Shown: positions 51,440 through 62,218 of the stretch, piece by piece
How positions within the stretch are numbered: the first letter of the stretch is position 1
Layout of the letters: every line of letters begins with the position of its first letter
Assembly (NCBI GenBank): GCA_030584065.1
Contig: CP129489.1
Span: 768,640 to 832,639, forward strand
Source: Flavobacteriales bacterium
GTDB taxonomy: Bacteria > Bacteroidota > Bacteroidia > Flavobacteriales_F > PHOS-HE28
Length of the DNA: 64,000 nucleotides
Reading direction: 5' to 3'
Position numbers and translations under genes: made by a program
The notes under the pieces: model-generated
Seen by the model: the letters and a program-made list of their open reading frames with translations, nothing else
Told to the model about the DNA's origin: nothing
Databases searched by the model: none

Positions 51440-53524
51440 ATGAACCTCACCACCGCCCACACCCTCTGGATGGCTCCTTTGTGCCTGGCGCTGGGCGCTG
51501 GCGTGGCCTGGTGGCTCTACCGCCGGCAGCGCGGCAAAGAGGGCTTCACCCGGCGCATGGCCTGGGTGATGGCGCTCCTGCGCGCGGTGGCGGTCTCGCT
51601 CATCGCCTTCTTCCTGCTCGAGCCCATGCTGCGGTTGATGGTGAGGGAGGTGCGCAAGCCCGTGGTGGCCATCCTGCACGATGGATCCTCCTCGTTGGTG
51701 GCCGCCGGTGATACCGCTGCCCTGCGCACCGCGTATGCTGAGGAGCTGAGGCAGCTGGAGAAGGACTTGGGCGACCGTTACCAGGTAAGGGCCTTCACTT
51801 ATGGGGCGGGGCTGCGTGAGGGCCTGCTGTTCGACCAGGACGAGCAGTCGACCGATATCTCCGGTGCGCTCCGCGCGGTTCACGACCGACTGAGCGGACC
51901 GGACCTCGGCGCCGTGATCATCGATGGCGATGGCATCCAGAATCGCGGGCGGGACCCCCGGCTCGATGCCGACCGCTTGGGCGTCCCGGTATTCGCCATT
52001 GCCTTGGGGGATACCACCGTGAAGCCCGACCTGGCCGTGCGCGGCGTGGAGCACAACCGCATCAGCTTCCTGGGCAACGAGTTCCCGGTTCGCGTGCGGC
52101 TATCGGCGCATCACCTGCGCGGCGCTCGCACATGGGTGACGGTGAGCCATGCCGGGGCGGACCTGGCCTCGCAGGAGCTGGAAGTGCGCGGCGATCCCTT
52201 CCATCAGGAACTCACCTTCCTGATGAAGGCGGACAAGCCGGGTACACGTCGCTTCACGGTGGAGGCACGCCTCATCGACGGGGAGGCGTCAACCGCCAAC
52301 AACCGGCTGGACTTCTTCGTGGAGGTCCTGGATGCGCGGCAGAAGGTGCTCCTGCTCGGCGCAGCACCGCATCCGGACCTGGGGGCTCTACGCAGCGCCC
52401 TGGGCGGCCTGGAGGGCTATGTGACAGAGGTCGCCTATGGGGGCGATTTCAGCGGCGCCCCCGAGGCCTATGACCTCATCGTGCTGCACCAGCTGCCCAA
52501 CGGCCGGGGCGATGGGCGCGCCGTGATCGATCGGGCGCGCGCCAAGGGGATTCCCCTGCTCTTCGTGCTCGGGCAGGTCACGGATATGGCGGCCTTCAAT
52601 GGGATGTCCGCGGGGGTCCGGGTGACGGGGACCAGGACAGCCATCACCGATGCGCAAGCCGCCATTGCGCCGGAATTCGCGCTGTTCAGCCTGGAGCAGG
52701 ACCTGGCCCAGGCCATGGAGCGCTTTCCGCCGCTTCAGGTGCCATTCGGGCAGTACGAGCTGCAGCGCGGTGCATCGGCCTTGGCCCGCCAGCGAGTGGG
52801 CGCCATCCGCACCGAGGCGCCCCTTATCGCCGTCACCCAGCAGCAAGGCCAGCGGGCCGCTGTCGTCTGCGGCGAGGGGCTCTGGCGCTGGCGGCTCGCC
52901 GATCACCAGGCTTCGGGCTCGCATGGGCGATTCGATCGCCTGGCCCACAAGCTCGTCCAATTCCTAGCGCTGAAGGCGGACAAGGAGCGGTTCAGGGTGG
53001 AGCATGCCCCCGTGGTGCTTGGCAACGAACCGGTGCTCTTCACGGCGGAGTACTACAATGCCGCCTATGAGCCCGTGGCCGATGCGGAGGTGACCGCGGT
53101 CCTCACGTCGGATTCCGGCGAGGAGTATGCCTTCACTTTCCGCCCTTCCGACCAGGGCTATCGCCTCAATGCCGGGCAGCTGCCGGTGGGGCGCTACCGT
53201 TGGAAGGCGTTTGCCGCGCACAAGGGAGAGCGCCTCCAGGATGAGGGCGAGGTGTACGTGCAGGCACTCTATCTGGAGCAGGTGACCACGGTGGCCGATC
53301 ACGCCCTGCTGGCCGACCTTGCAGCACGCACCGGTGGGCGTTTACTGAAGCCTGGCGCCCTTGCCGGCATCGCGGAATCCATGGAGCAGGAGCGCGTGGC
53401 CGTGGCCCGTTCATTCGCCCAACCCCGCTTCTCTGACCTCATTGAATGGCGGTGGCTGTTCTTCCTCATCGCACTGCTCCTGGTGGCAGAATGGAGCCTC
53501 CGGCGGTGGAACGGCGCCTACTGA
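51440..53524 (+). CDS. Large membrane protein, VWA/glutamine-amidotransferase-like fold
   Basis: A 694-residue membrane-anchored protein. Two helices lie at the N-terminus (about 11-28 and 43-65) and one at the C-terminus (about 669-686), so most of the protein is extracytoplasmic or peripheral between them. The region after helix 2 (VVAILHDGSSSLVAAGD, then AVIIDGDGIQNR) resembles a VWA-like fold whose metal site is degenerate, and the middle (KVLLLGAAPHPDLGALRSAL) resembles a class I glutamine-amidotransferase-like domain without the catalytic Cys. Such proteins appear near Bat/aerotolerance genes in Bacteroidota, but those genes are absent here. Its stop overlaps the next ATG by one base. 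Confidence 0.78.
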   Translation: MNLTTAHTLWMAPLCLALGAGVAWWLYRRQRGKEGFTRRMAWVMALLRAVAVSLIAFFLLEPMLRLMVREVRKPVVAILHDGSSSLVAAGDTAALRTAYAEELRQLEKDLGDRYQVRAFTYGAGLREGLLFDQDEQSTDISGALRAVHDRLSGPDLGAVIIDGDGIQNRGRDPRLDADRLGVPVFAIALGDTTVKPDLAVRGVEHNRISFLGNEFPVRVRLSAHHLRGARTWVTVSHAGADLASQELEVRGDPFHQELTFLMKADKPGTRRFTVEARLIDGEASTANNRLDFFVEVLDARQKVLLLGAAPHPDLGALRSALGGLEGYVTEVAYGGDFSGAPEAYDLIVLHQLPNGRGDGRAVIDRARAKGIPLLFVLGQVTDMAAFNGMSAGVRVTGTRTAITDAQAAIAPEFALFSLEQDLAQAMERFPPLQVPFGQYELQRGASALARQRVGAIRTEAPLIAVTQQQGQRAAVVCGEGLWRWRLADHQASGSHGRFDRLAHKLVQFLALKADKERFRVEHAPVVLGNEPVLFTAEYYNAAYEPVADAEVTAVLTSDSGEEYAFTFRPSDQGYRLNAGQLPVGRYRWKAFAAHKGERLQDEGEVYVQALYLEQVTTVADHALLADLAARTGGRLLKPGALAGIAESMEQERVAVARSFAQPRFSDLIEWRWLFFLIALLLVAEWSLRRWNGAY

Positions 53525-54159
53525 TGGCCAAGGGCATGCACCGCGCCGCCTCGCGCCGCTTCGCCATCCTGGTTGCGCTGACGGCCCTGTTGGTGGCCGG
53601 GTGGCTTGGCAGGACAACCTTGTTGCGCGCCACTGGCCATTTCCTGGTCCGCGAGGATGCGTTGGTGCCGGCCGATGCGATCTACGTGCTGGGCGGTTCT
53701 CCGGAGGATCGCTCCATGGAGGCAATGCGCCTTCAGCGGGAGGGCTGGGCCCCGCGCATCATCTGCACCGGTGAGACGGTGAACGAACTGCTCCTGCTCC
53801 ACGGCATCGCGCGCAGTGAGGCCGCGCTAGGCAGGGATGTGGCCCGTCGCGAAGGATTCCCCATGGACCGGATCGAGCTGGTCGAACGGGGCACCAGCAC
53901 CTTCGAGGAGGCCTTGGCTGTGCTCGGGCATGCCCATGGCAGGGGCTACGATACGGTGATGGTGGTGACCACCGATTTCCACACGCGCCGTGTGGGCCAG
54001 GTCTTCCGCAAGCGGCTGGAACCGGCCGGAATCACCGTGGTGGTGAGGGCTGCACGCTCCACGCGCTACGATGCCGAGCGGTGGTGGGCCAGCGAGGATG
54101 GGCTGATCATGGTCAACAACGAGATCATGAAACTGGGCTGGTACGCCCTGCACCACTGA
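53524..54159 (+). CDS. YdcF/SanA-type (DUF218) membrane protein
   Basis: A 211-residue protein with one N-terminal membrane helix (about 15-32) and a Rossmann-like DUF218 domain. Motifs: ADAIYVLGGSPEDRSMEAM, APRIICTGE, then RGTSTFEEALAVL and VVTTDFHTRRVGQVF. SanA and ElyC, members of this family, affect envelope permeability and peptidoglycan-carrier metabolism; YdcF binds SAM. The start ATG shares its A with the TGA of the previous gene (TGATG), so they are translationally coupled. Its stop abuts the convergent protease stop with no bases between. Confidence 0.88.
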   Translation: MAKGMHRAASRRFAILVALTALLVAGWLGRTTLLRATGHFLVREDALVPADAIYVLGGSPEDRSMEAMRLQREGWAPRIICTGETVNELLLLHGIARSEAALGRDVARREGFPMDRIELVERGTSTFEEALAVLGHAHGRGYDTVMVVTTDFHTRRVGQVFRKRLEPAGITVVVRAARSTRYDAERWWASEDGLIMVNNEIMKLGWYALHH

Positions 54160-56409
54160 TCACCGCTGGATGGCCACCCGGGCCGCAGCCCGCCCCGCCG
54201 CATCCTCGGCCACCACCGTGTAGAGCCCTGACGCAAGGCCTCGCACGTCGATGACGGCCTCGCTTGCGCCATGGATTCCCGCCAGGGCGCCCGCAAGGCG
54301 TCCTGTGGCATCGAGCAGCAGCAGGCGCTCCACGCGGCCAAAGCCGCTGAACCGGATGCGGAGCCACTCGGCTGCCGGATTCGGGTAGGCGTATAGCGTG
54401 CGGCTGGCGACGATCTCGGCGATGCCCACCACTTCCACGCAGAAGGGGGGATCCGTCTGGAAGGACTCGCCGTACTGCCCATCGCTCTCGGCCAGCACGC
54501 TGCCGTCACCGTTGAGGATCACCAGGCTGCCATCGCCCTGCTCGCAGCAGATGCCGTCACCGAAGGCGTCGAGGATGGTGAAGACGTAGCAGTCGTTGGT
54601 GAGGCACCAGTGCACCGTATCGGCAGGCCCCTCATCGAAGTCGGGGTAGGGGCCGCCGCTGTAGAGCACGGTGCCTTGGCTGTTGGCCAGCTCCCAGGTC
54701 ACATCACTGCCGTAGTTGTCCAAAGTGAGCAGCAGCATCACATTGCCCCCCGGGTTGTTCACGGTGAAGGTGATCTCCCAAGGATCGTTCACCGGTACCT
54801 GGTCCGTATTGCCGTTGGGCAGGCTGCTGCTCACGGTCAGCGTGTGCGTCCCGGCGGGGGCGATGAATGCGGGAAGCGGCACGTTGACCGTCTGGAGCGG
54901 CAGCAGGGAGCCGGTCCAGGTGTGCACGAGGCCCGGCCCGCCGTCGATGGCGTAAGTGAAGGTGACCGATGTGAGCACTACGGTGCCGTTGTTCTTCAGG
55001 GTGATGATCGGCGCGATGATTGAATCGCCGCAGATGAGCTCCGGTATGTTGACGATGCTCGTGACGGCGGCATCGAAGTAGATCGGCTCCTCGATGGGGC
55101 CACCGTCGCCCAGGCCGGCCAACTGCTCGCCGCAATCGCCCAGGTAGGCCTCCAGCAGGGGCCAGCTCACATCGAGACGCCCGTAGTAGTCATTCACGCT
55201 GCTCGCGCAATCCGCCTGTCCGCCATAGAGCTGGCCGATGACGAGCTTGTCCTGGTTCCAGAGGCCGCTGCCGCTGCTGCCCGGCTCGGTGGTGCCCGCA
55301 TCCCAAACTGTCACCTGCCAGCAGTCGGCAGCACCGGTGCCCAGGTCGATGCTGGCCTGCTGCACGGTGCTGTAAGAGAGGCTGATCTTCTTGATGTCAC
55401 CGCTGGGATGGTGGATGCCGCACACGGTGTCAGGAGTGGCGCCGCTGCGGTCCCAGCCGCTGTAGAACACCTCATACGCGACGGGGGGGATGTTGTCGAG
55501 CTCCAGGAAGGCCATGTCCGTGGCGGAGTTGCTCACGAGCATCACGCACCCGCTCACCGTCTGGTCGATGGGTCCGTTCTCCGTGGGGTCGCAGGTGGGG
55601 CTGTCCCAATTGAAGCGGAACACCCAGTTCTCCACATCGGCATCGAGGCAGTGGTTGGCGGTGAGGAAGTAGGGCGTGCTGTCCTGGGCGCAGTTGTTGA
55701 GCAGGGTGCCGGTGCAGAAGCCGCTGCCGCCGGTGGTGATGATGGCCACGCTGCGGATCTGATCGCGCCAGTCGTCTCCCTCGGGGCAGATCACATTGAT
55801 GTTGCAGTCCTCGCTGTCACCGAAGTCCTTCATGTACCGGAACACATCACGGTAGGCGTGCGTCACGCGGTCGATGTGCAGCAGGCCCTGCCCGGCTGCG
55901 CTGCGCGGCTCATGATACTCGACGGTGATGCGCTCGCCGGGCACCTGGGTGACGCCGAGGCTGGTCCGCTTCGGTGCGCTGGCCTTGGTGAAGGCCCCGA
56001 TGTGCTGTCCGGCATCGTTGTACACGAAAACGCGGCCCCCATCGGGCAGTACGAACCGGTCGAAGCGGAAGTTGATGCTGTACGCGCCGGGGCATCGGAT
56101 GGCCAGGCGCCAGAGGCGGTCGCCGTTGCGCAGGGTTGTCCACGAGCCATGGGATTCGGTGCCGAGGTCCACGGCATGGTTGAAGCCGAAGCGCCACGGG
56201 CCCTTGACGCCCGCGGCCCGGTCGGTTTCGTCCTGTGCCATCAGCGCGGCGGCATCAACAGGCGGCAGCTCGACAACGGCCGGTGCCTGCAGCCGGGGGC
56301 CGTGGGGCAGCAGGCCGATCGGCCGGCCGCCGAAGGAGACCTGGCCAAAGCCGGTCAGCGAAGCCGCCGAGGCGATGGCGATGGCGAAGAGGCGTAGCGT
56401 TCCGCGCAT
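54160..56409 (-). CDS. Secreted lysyl-endopeptidase-like S1 protease with T9SS type A domain
   Basis: A 749-residue exported serine protease with a signal peptide ending GFGQ. An N-terminal propeptide-like domain (about 25-190) precedes the trypsin-fold domain. The triad is His in LTANHCLDAD, Asp in SATDMAFLEL, and Ser in TEPGSSGSGLWNQ, with paired cysteines as in Achromobacter lysyl endopeptidase. After it comes a CARDB-like beta domain (about 455-545), a further beta domain, and a type A sorting domain (YAYPNPAAEWLRI onward). It is a tandem paralog of the next gene upstream. Lys specificity is likely by family but not proven. Confidence 0.92.
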   Translation of the reverse strand: MRGTLRLFAIAIASAASLTGFGQVSFGGRPIGLLPHGPRLQAPAVVELPPVDAAALMAQDETDRAAGVKGPWRFGFNHAVDLGTESHGSWTTLRNGDRLWRLAIRCPGAYSINFRFDRFVLPDGGRVFVYNDAGQHIGAFTKASAPKRTSLGVTQVPGERITVEYHEPRSAAGQGLLHIDRVTHAYRDVFRYMKDFGDSEDCNINVICPEGDDWRDQIRSVAIITTGGSGFCTGTLLNNCAQDSTPYFLTANHCLDADVENWVFRFNWDSPTCDPTENGPIDQTVSGCVMLVSNSATDMAFLELDNIPPVAYEVFYSGWDRSGATPDTVCGIHHPSGDIKKISLSYSTVQQASIDLGTGAADCWQVTVWDAGTTEPGSSGSGLWNQDKLVIGQLYGGQADCASSVNDYYGRLDVSWPLLEAYLGDCGEQLAGLGDGGPIEEPIYFDAAVTSIVNIPELICGDSIIAPIITLKNNGTVVLTSVTFTYAIDGGPGLVHTWTGSLLPLQTVNVPLPAFIAPAGTHTLTVSSSLPNGNTDQVPVNDPWEITFTVNNPGGNVMLLLTLDNYGSDVTWELANSQGTVLYSGGPYPDFDEGPADTVHWCLTNDCYVFTILDAFGDGICCEQGDGSLVILNGDGSVLAESDGQYGESFQTDPPFCVEVVGIAEIVASRTLYAYPNPAAEWLRIRFSGFGRVERLLLLDATGRLAGALAGIHGASEAVIDVRGLASGLYTVVAEDAAGRAAARVAIQR

Positions 56410-56441
56410 GTGCGAAGGGATTGACCGTGTGAAGATAGACG

Positions 56442-56497
56442 AGGCGCCTAACGCAGAAGACCGCCGGTGGCCGGCGGTCTTCTGCGTCAGGCGCCTT
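56442..56497 (-). terminator. Long intrinsic terminator after the S1 protease gene at 56502
   Basis: A near-perfect stem of about 26 bp with a 3-nt loop (outer arm AGGCGCCT, inner arm GCAGAAGACCGCCGG). It starts 5 nt past the stop of the minus-strand gene and lies upstream of the paralog at 54160-56409. Confidence 0.85.
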
Positions 56498-56501
56498 GGG
56501 C

Positions 56502-58055
56502 TCAGCGGGTGCGGACGAGCCGCTCCACGGTGCGATAGCCATTCGCGGTGGCCTCCACGAAGTAGATGCCTTCGGCATGGCTGCTGAGGTCAAGGCTCAG
56601 CCGCTCGGTGCCCCGGCCGATCGTCCGTGCCATCACCTGCTGACCCACGGCATCGAACACCGTGAGCCGTCCTCCGGCATGGAGCGCGGCGGGCAGCGCC
56701 ACGCTGAACAGCCCTTGGGTAGGGTTGGGAGCAATGGTGAGCCCTTCGTCAACGGCGTTCTCGCTCATCCCCACGGAGGCGAGGGGATAGCCCTGCAGCG
56801 TGTTGCCGCAATTGCCCAGCCAGGTCTGCAGGAAGGGGTAGCTCGTGGAGAAGCGGCCGTAGTAGTCGTTGACGTTGTTGCCGCATGATGCCTGGCCGCC
56901 GAACAGCTGGCCGATCAGCAAACCGTTCTGGTTCCACAGGCCGCTTCCGCTGGATCCGCCTTCCGTGGTGCCGTCCTCCCAGTTGGCGATGCGCCAGCAG
57001 GCAGCACCGCCCCAGTTCGCCTGGGTGGCCGCGTCATCATCGAACGAGATCTTCTTGATGTCGCCGCTGGGGTGGTGGATGGCCGTGCTCGCGGTGGGGG
57101 CGGTGCCACTCTTGTCCCACCCGGTGTAGAACACGTTGTAGCTGGCCGGCGGTACGCTGTTGAGCTGCAGCAGGGCCACATCGCTGGCGGCATTGTTCGC
57201 GCGGAGCGAGCTGCCGCTAATGGTCTGGTTGGTGGGGCCGTTGGTGGTGGTGGCGCAGGTGGGGCTGTTCCAGTTGAACCGGAACACCCAGCTGTTGTTG
57301 CCGCCGAGGCAATGGTTGGCGGTGAGGAAATAGGGCGTGCCGTCGTTGTTGCAGTTGTTGATGAGCTGGCCGGTGCAGATGCCGCTGCCCCCGACGGTGA
57401 TCATGGCCACGCTGCGGATCTGGTCGCGCCAAGGATCGCCAACGGGGCAGATGACGTTGTTGTTGCACGAGCCGCTGTCCCCCAAGCCCTTCACGGAGCG
57501 GAACAGGTCGCGGTATGCGTGCGTCACCTGGCCGATCCGCAGGAAACCCTCGCCACGCACGGCGGCCGGCTCCACGTATTCGATGGTGATGCGGTCGCCG
57601 GGCAGTTGCGTGACGCCCAGGATGCTGTGCCCGGGGTTGCTTTCCGCCGTGAATGCGCCGAGGGTCTCGCCCAGGTCGTTGTAAACGAACACCTGCCCGC
57701 CATCGGGCACGATGTAGTCATTGAATTCGAAGTTGATGCTGAAGGCACCGGGGCACTCGATCGCCACCCGCCACACGGCATCGCCATTGGGCAGCGTGGT
57801 CCATATCCCGTTGCTGGCGCTGGTGATCTCGGGGTGGTGGTTGAAGCCGAACCGGTAGGGCCCTTTGATGCCCTGTTCGGCGCGCTGCGCGTCCTCTGCC
57901 ATCAGCGCTGCGGCATCCACAGCGGGCATCACGTGCAGCGGCGCTTCCGGCAGATAGGCCCGGCCGAGGCCATAAGGCTCTCCGCCGAAGGAGATCTGCC
58001 CGGCGGCCGAAAGAGAGAGGAAGAGGAGCGGAGCGTAGAGTGGGAGTCGAGTCAT
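56502..58055 (-). CDS. Secreted lysyl-endopeptidase-like S1 protease, shorter paralog
   Basis: A 517-residue exported protease with a signal peptide ending SAAGQ. The domain order is that of the neighbouring paralog, without the CARDB domain: propeptide-like region, then trypsin fold with His in LTANHCLGG, Asp in AASDVALLQL and Ser in TEGGSSGSGLWNQ, then directly a type A sorting domain (IAPNPTQGLFSVAL). Many stretches (FGFNHH, RDQIRSVA, GSGLWNQ) are shared with the paralog, so the pair arose by tandem duplication followed by insertion or loss of the middle domain. Confidence 0.92.
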   Translation of the reverse strand: MTRLPLYAPLLFLSLSAAGQISFGGEPYGLGRAYLPEAPLHVMPAVDAAALMAEDAQRAEQGIKGPYRFGFNHHPEITSASNGIWTTLPNGDAVWRVAIECPGAFSINFEFNDYIVPDGGQVFVYNDLGETLGAFTAESNPGHSILGVTQLPGDRITIEYVEPAAVRGEGFLRIGQVTHAYRDLFRSVKGLGDSGSCNNNVICPVGDPWRDQIRSVAMITVGGSGICTGQLINNCNNDGTPYFLTANHCLGGNNSWVFRFNWNSPTCATTTNGPTNQTISGSSLRANNAASDVALLQLNSVPPASYNVFYTGWDKSGTAPTASTAIHHPSGDIKKISFDDDAATQANWGGAACWRIANWEDGTTEGGSSGSGLWNQNGLLIGQLFGGQASCGNNVNDYYGRFSTSYPFLQTWLGNCGNTLQGYPLASVGMSENAVDEGLTIAPNPTQGLFSVALPAALHAGGRLTVFDAVGQQVMARTIGRGTERLSLDLSSHAEGIYFVEATANGYRTVERLVRTR

Positions 58056-58090
58056 GGGTGGAATGCTGGTTCTGGTTCCTTGGCTTGTTG

Positions 58091-58098
58091 CGAAAATA
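58091..58098 (-). promoter_or_regulatory. Putative -7 promoter element for the shorter S1 protease
   Basis: Minus-strand TATTTTCG, 35 nt before the ATG at 58055. Confidence 0.45.
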
Positions 58099-58246
58099 AA
58101 CCCCTCGTCACGCCGGCCGGCGGTTCATCACAGGCCAATCTGGGAAGCTCAATGTCGGCGGGCATGCGTCGCGGGGCCGTATGTGCCGCATGAGCGGGCG
58201 TCAGCCGTCGACGAGCGGGTCGCCATGTGCGATGAATGGCGGATGG

Positions 58247-60295
<2,049 letters not shown>

Positions 60296-60304
60296 GGGAA
60301 CGCG

Positions 60305-60312
60305 CAAAGGTA
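60305..60312 (-). promoter_or_regulatory. Putative -7 promoter element for uvrB
   Basis: Minus-strand TACCTTTG, a perfect TAnnTTTG match, 9 nt before the uvrB ATG and 6 bp from the opposing pyrD element. Confidence 0.55.
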
Positions 60313-60318
60313 CCGGCC

Positions 60319-60326
60319 TACCTTCG
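60319..60326 (+). promoter_or_regulatory. Putative -7 promoter element for pyrD
   Basis: TACCTTCG, 7 nt before the pyrD ATG at 60334. Confidence 0.5.
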
Positions 60327-60333
60327 CCCGCCG

Positions 60334-61359
60334 ATGTACGCGCTGCTCCGCCCGCTGCTCTTCCTGCTCCCGCCGGAGCGGGCGCACCACCTCACCTTCG
60401 GCCTGCTAGAGGCCGCCGCCCGCATCCCGGGGGCGTTGGCGCTGATGGGCGGCGCCAAGCCGCCCGCCGGGGCCGCTGTAGTCGCCATGGGGCTCAGGTT
60501 CCCTTCGCCCGTAGGCCTCGCCGCGGGCATGGATAAGGATGCCCGGCACGTGGATGCCCTGGCGGGCCTGGGCTTCGGCTTCATCGAGGTCGGCACCCTC
60601 ACGCCCAAGCCGCAACCGGGCAATCCGCAGCCCCGCCTGTTCCGGCTGAAGCAGGACCATGCGCTCATCAACCGCATGGGCTTCAATAACGGCGGGGTGG
60701 AGGCTGCGGTGGAACGCCTGCGCCACCGGCGGCCGGGCATCCTCCTGGGTGGCAACATCGGCAAGAACAAGGACACGCCCAACGAGCGTGCGCTCGATGA
60801 CTACCTCACCTGCTTCGATGCGCTCCACCCCGTGGTGGACTATTTCGTGGTGAACGTCAGCAGTCCCAATACGCCCGGGCTCCGTGCCTTGCAGGAGAAG
60901 GGGCCCTTGCTGGAGATACTCGCCATGCTGAAGCAGCGCGCCACCCAGCTAGGTGAGAAGCCCATCCTCCTCAAGATCGCGCCGGACCTGACGGAGGGCC
61001 AGCTCGAGGACATCGTCGCCGTGGTGAAGGAGAGCGGCATCGCCGGCGTGATCGCCACGAACACCACCGTCGCGCGCGAGGGCCTTCATGCGCCGAAGGC
61101 GGAACTGGAGGCCATCGGTGCCGGCGGCCTCAGCGGCGCACCGGTGCGGGTGCGCAGCACCGAGGTGGTCCGCTACCTGCGCCGGCGCCTGCCGCGCCCG
61201 TTGGTCATCATCGGCGTGGGCGGCATCGACTCGTGGGCGGCCGCTCGGGAGAAGCTGGAGGCGGGCGCCGACCTGGTGCAGGTCTACACCGGCCTTGTGT
61301 ATGAGGGCCCTTCGCTCGTGAAGCGCATCAATCAAGCATACGCCGTATGGAGAACGTGA
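60334..61359 (+). CDS. pyrD: Dihydroorotate dehydrogenase (quinone), class 2
   Basis: A 341-residue flavoenzyme that oxidises dihydroorotate to orotate in pyrimidine synthesis, passing electrons to quinone at the inner membrane. The N-terminal helix (residues 1-25, [20 protein letters not shown]) is the membrane-associating segment of class 2 enzymes. The active-site region has [25 protein letters not shown] (catalytic Ser), FMN-binding [20 protein letters not shown], and IIGVGGID. Its 3' end overlaps the HMG-CoA lyase gene by 13 bp. Confidence 0.96.
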   Translation: MYALLRPLLFLLPPERAHHLTFGLLEAAARIPGALALMGGAKPPAGAAVVAMGLRFPSPVGLAAGMDKDARHVDALAGLGFGFIEVGTLTPKPQPGNPQPRLFRLKQDHALINRMGFNNGGVEAAVERLRHRRPGILLGGNIGKNKDTPNERALDDYLTCFDALHPVVDYFVVNVSSPNTPGLRALQEKGPLLEILAMLKQRATQLGEKPILLKIAPDLTEGQLEDIVAVVKESGIAGVIATNTTVAREGLHAPKAELEAIGAGGLSGAPVRVRSTEVVRYLRRRLPRPLVIIGVGGIDSWAAAREKLEAGADLVQVYTGLVYEGPSLVKRINQAYAVWRT

Positions 61360-62204
61360 AGCTCGTCGAATGCCCGCGCGACGCCATGCAAGGGCTGAAG
61401 GACCTCATCCCCACCGAGGTGAAGGTGCGCTACCTGGATGCGCTGCTCCGCGTCGGCTTCGACACCATCGACATCGGCAGCTTCGTGAGCGCGAAGGCCA
61501 TCCCGCAGATGGCGGACACCGCAGAGGTGCTCGCGCGCATCGATACGGCCGGGTCGCGCAGCAAGCTGCTGGTCATCATCGCCAACGAGCGTGGCGCGGA
61601 GGATGCGGTGAAGCAGGAGGGCGTGGCCTATCTCGGTTATCCGTTCAGCATCAGCGAGACCTTCCAGCAGCGCAATACCAACACGAGCATCGAGGGCTCG
61701 TGGGGTCGAATCGCGCGCATTGCCGAGATCGCCCGCGCGTCGGGGAAGGAACTCGTGGTCTACATCAGCATGGCCTTCGGCAATCCCTATGGCGATCCGT
61801 GGAACCCCGGAATCGCGCGCGATTGGGTGGATCGCCTGGTGAACGAGCTGGGCGTGCGCACCATCGCCCTCAGCGACACCGTGGGTGTTGCACGGCCCGA
61901 GGACATCGCATCCATGTTCTCCGCGCTCATCCCTGCGCTGCCGCATGTCGAGTTCGGCGCGCACCTGCATTGCCGCCCCGACAACTGGAAGGTGAAGACC
62001 GATGCTGCCTGGAATGCCGGCTGCCGTCGCTTCGATGGCGCCATCAAGGGCTACGGCGGCTGCCCCATGGCCGAGGATGAGCTGGTGGGCAACCTGCAGA
62101 TGGAGCTCTTCGTGCGCAGCCTGGAGGAGCGCGGCGTGCGCACCGGCATCGACCTCCACCAATTGGATCGGTGCGTGGCGGAAGCGGCCCGGGTGTTCCC
62201 TTAG
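61347..62204 (+). CDS. Hydroxymethylglutaryl-CoA lyase
   Basis: A 285-residue HMGL-like TIM-barrel enzyme that cleaves HMG-CoA into acetoacetate and acetyl-CoA, part of leucine degradation. The N-terminal VECPRDAMQGLK supplies the metal-binding Asp and active-site Arg, FGAHLHCRPDN the metal-binding HxH, and GYGGCPMA the catalytic-loop Cys. Length is typical of the family. It starts inside the last codons of pyrD, so the pair is translationally linked although the pathways differ. A related acyl-CoA lyase activity cannot be ruled out. Confidence 0.9.
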   Translation: MENVKLVECPRDAMQGLKDLIPTEVKVRYLDALLRVGFDTIDIGSFVSAKAIPQMADTAEVLARIDTAGSRSKLLVIIANERGAEDAVKQEGVAYLGYPFSISETFQQRNTNTSIEGSWGRIARIAEIARASGKELVVYISMAFGNPYGDPWNPGIARDWVDRLVNELGVRTIALSDTVGVARPEDIASMFSALIPALPHVEFGAHLHCRPDNWKVKTDAAWNAGCRRFDGAIKGYGGCPMAEDELVGNLQMELFVRSLEERGVRTGIDLHQLDRCVAEAARVFP

Positions 62205-62218
62205 CGCTTGCCGGCCGG

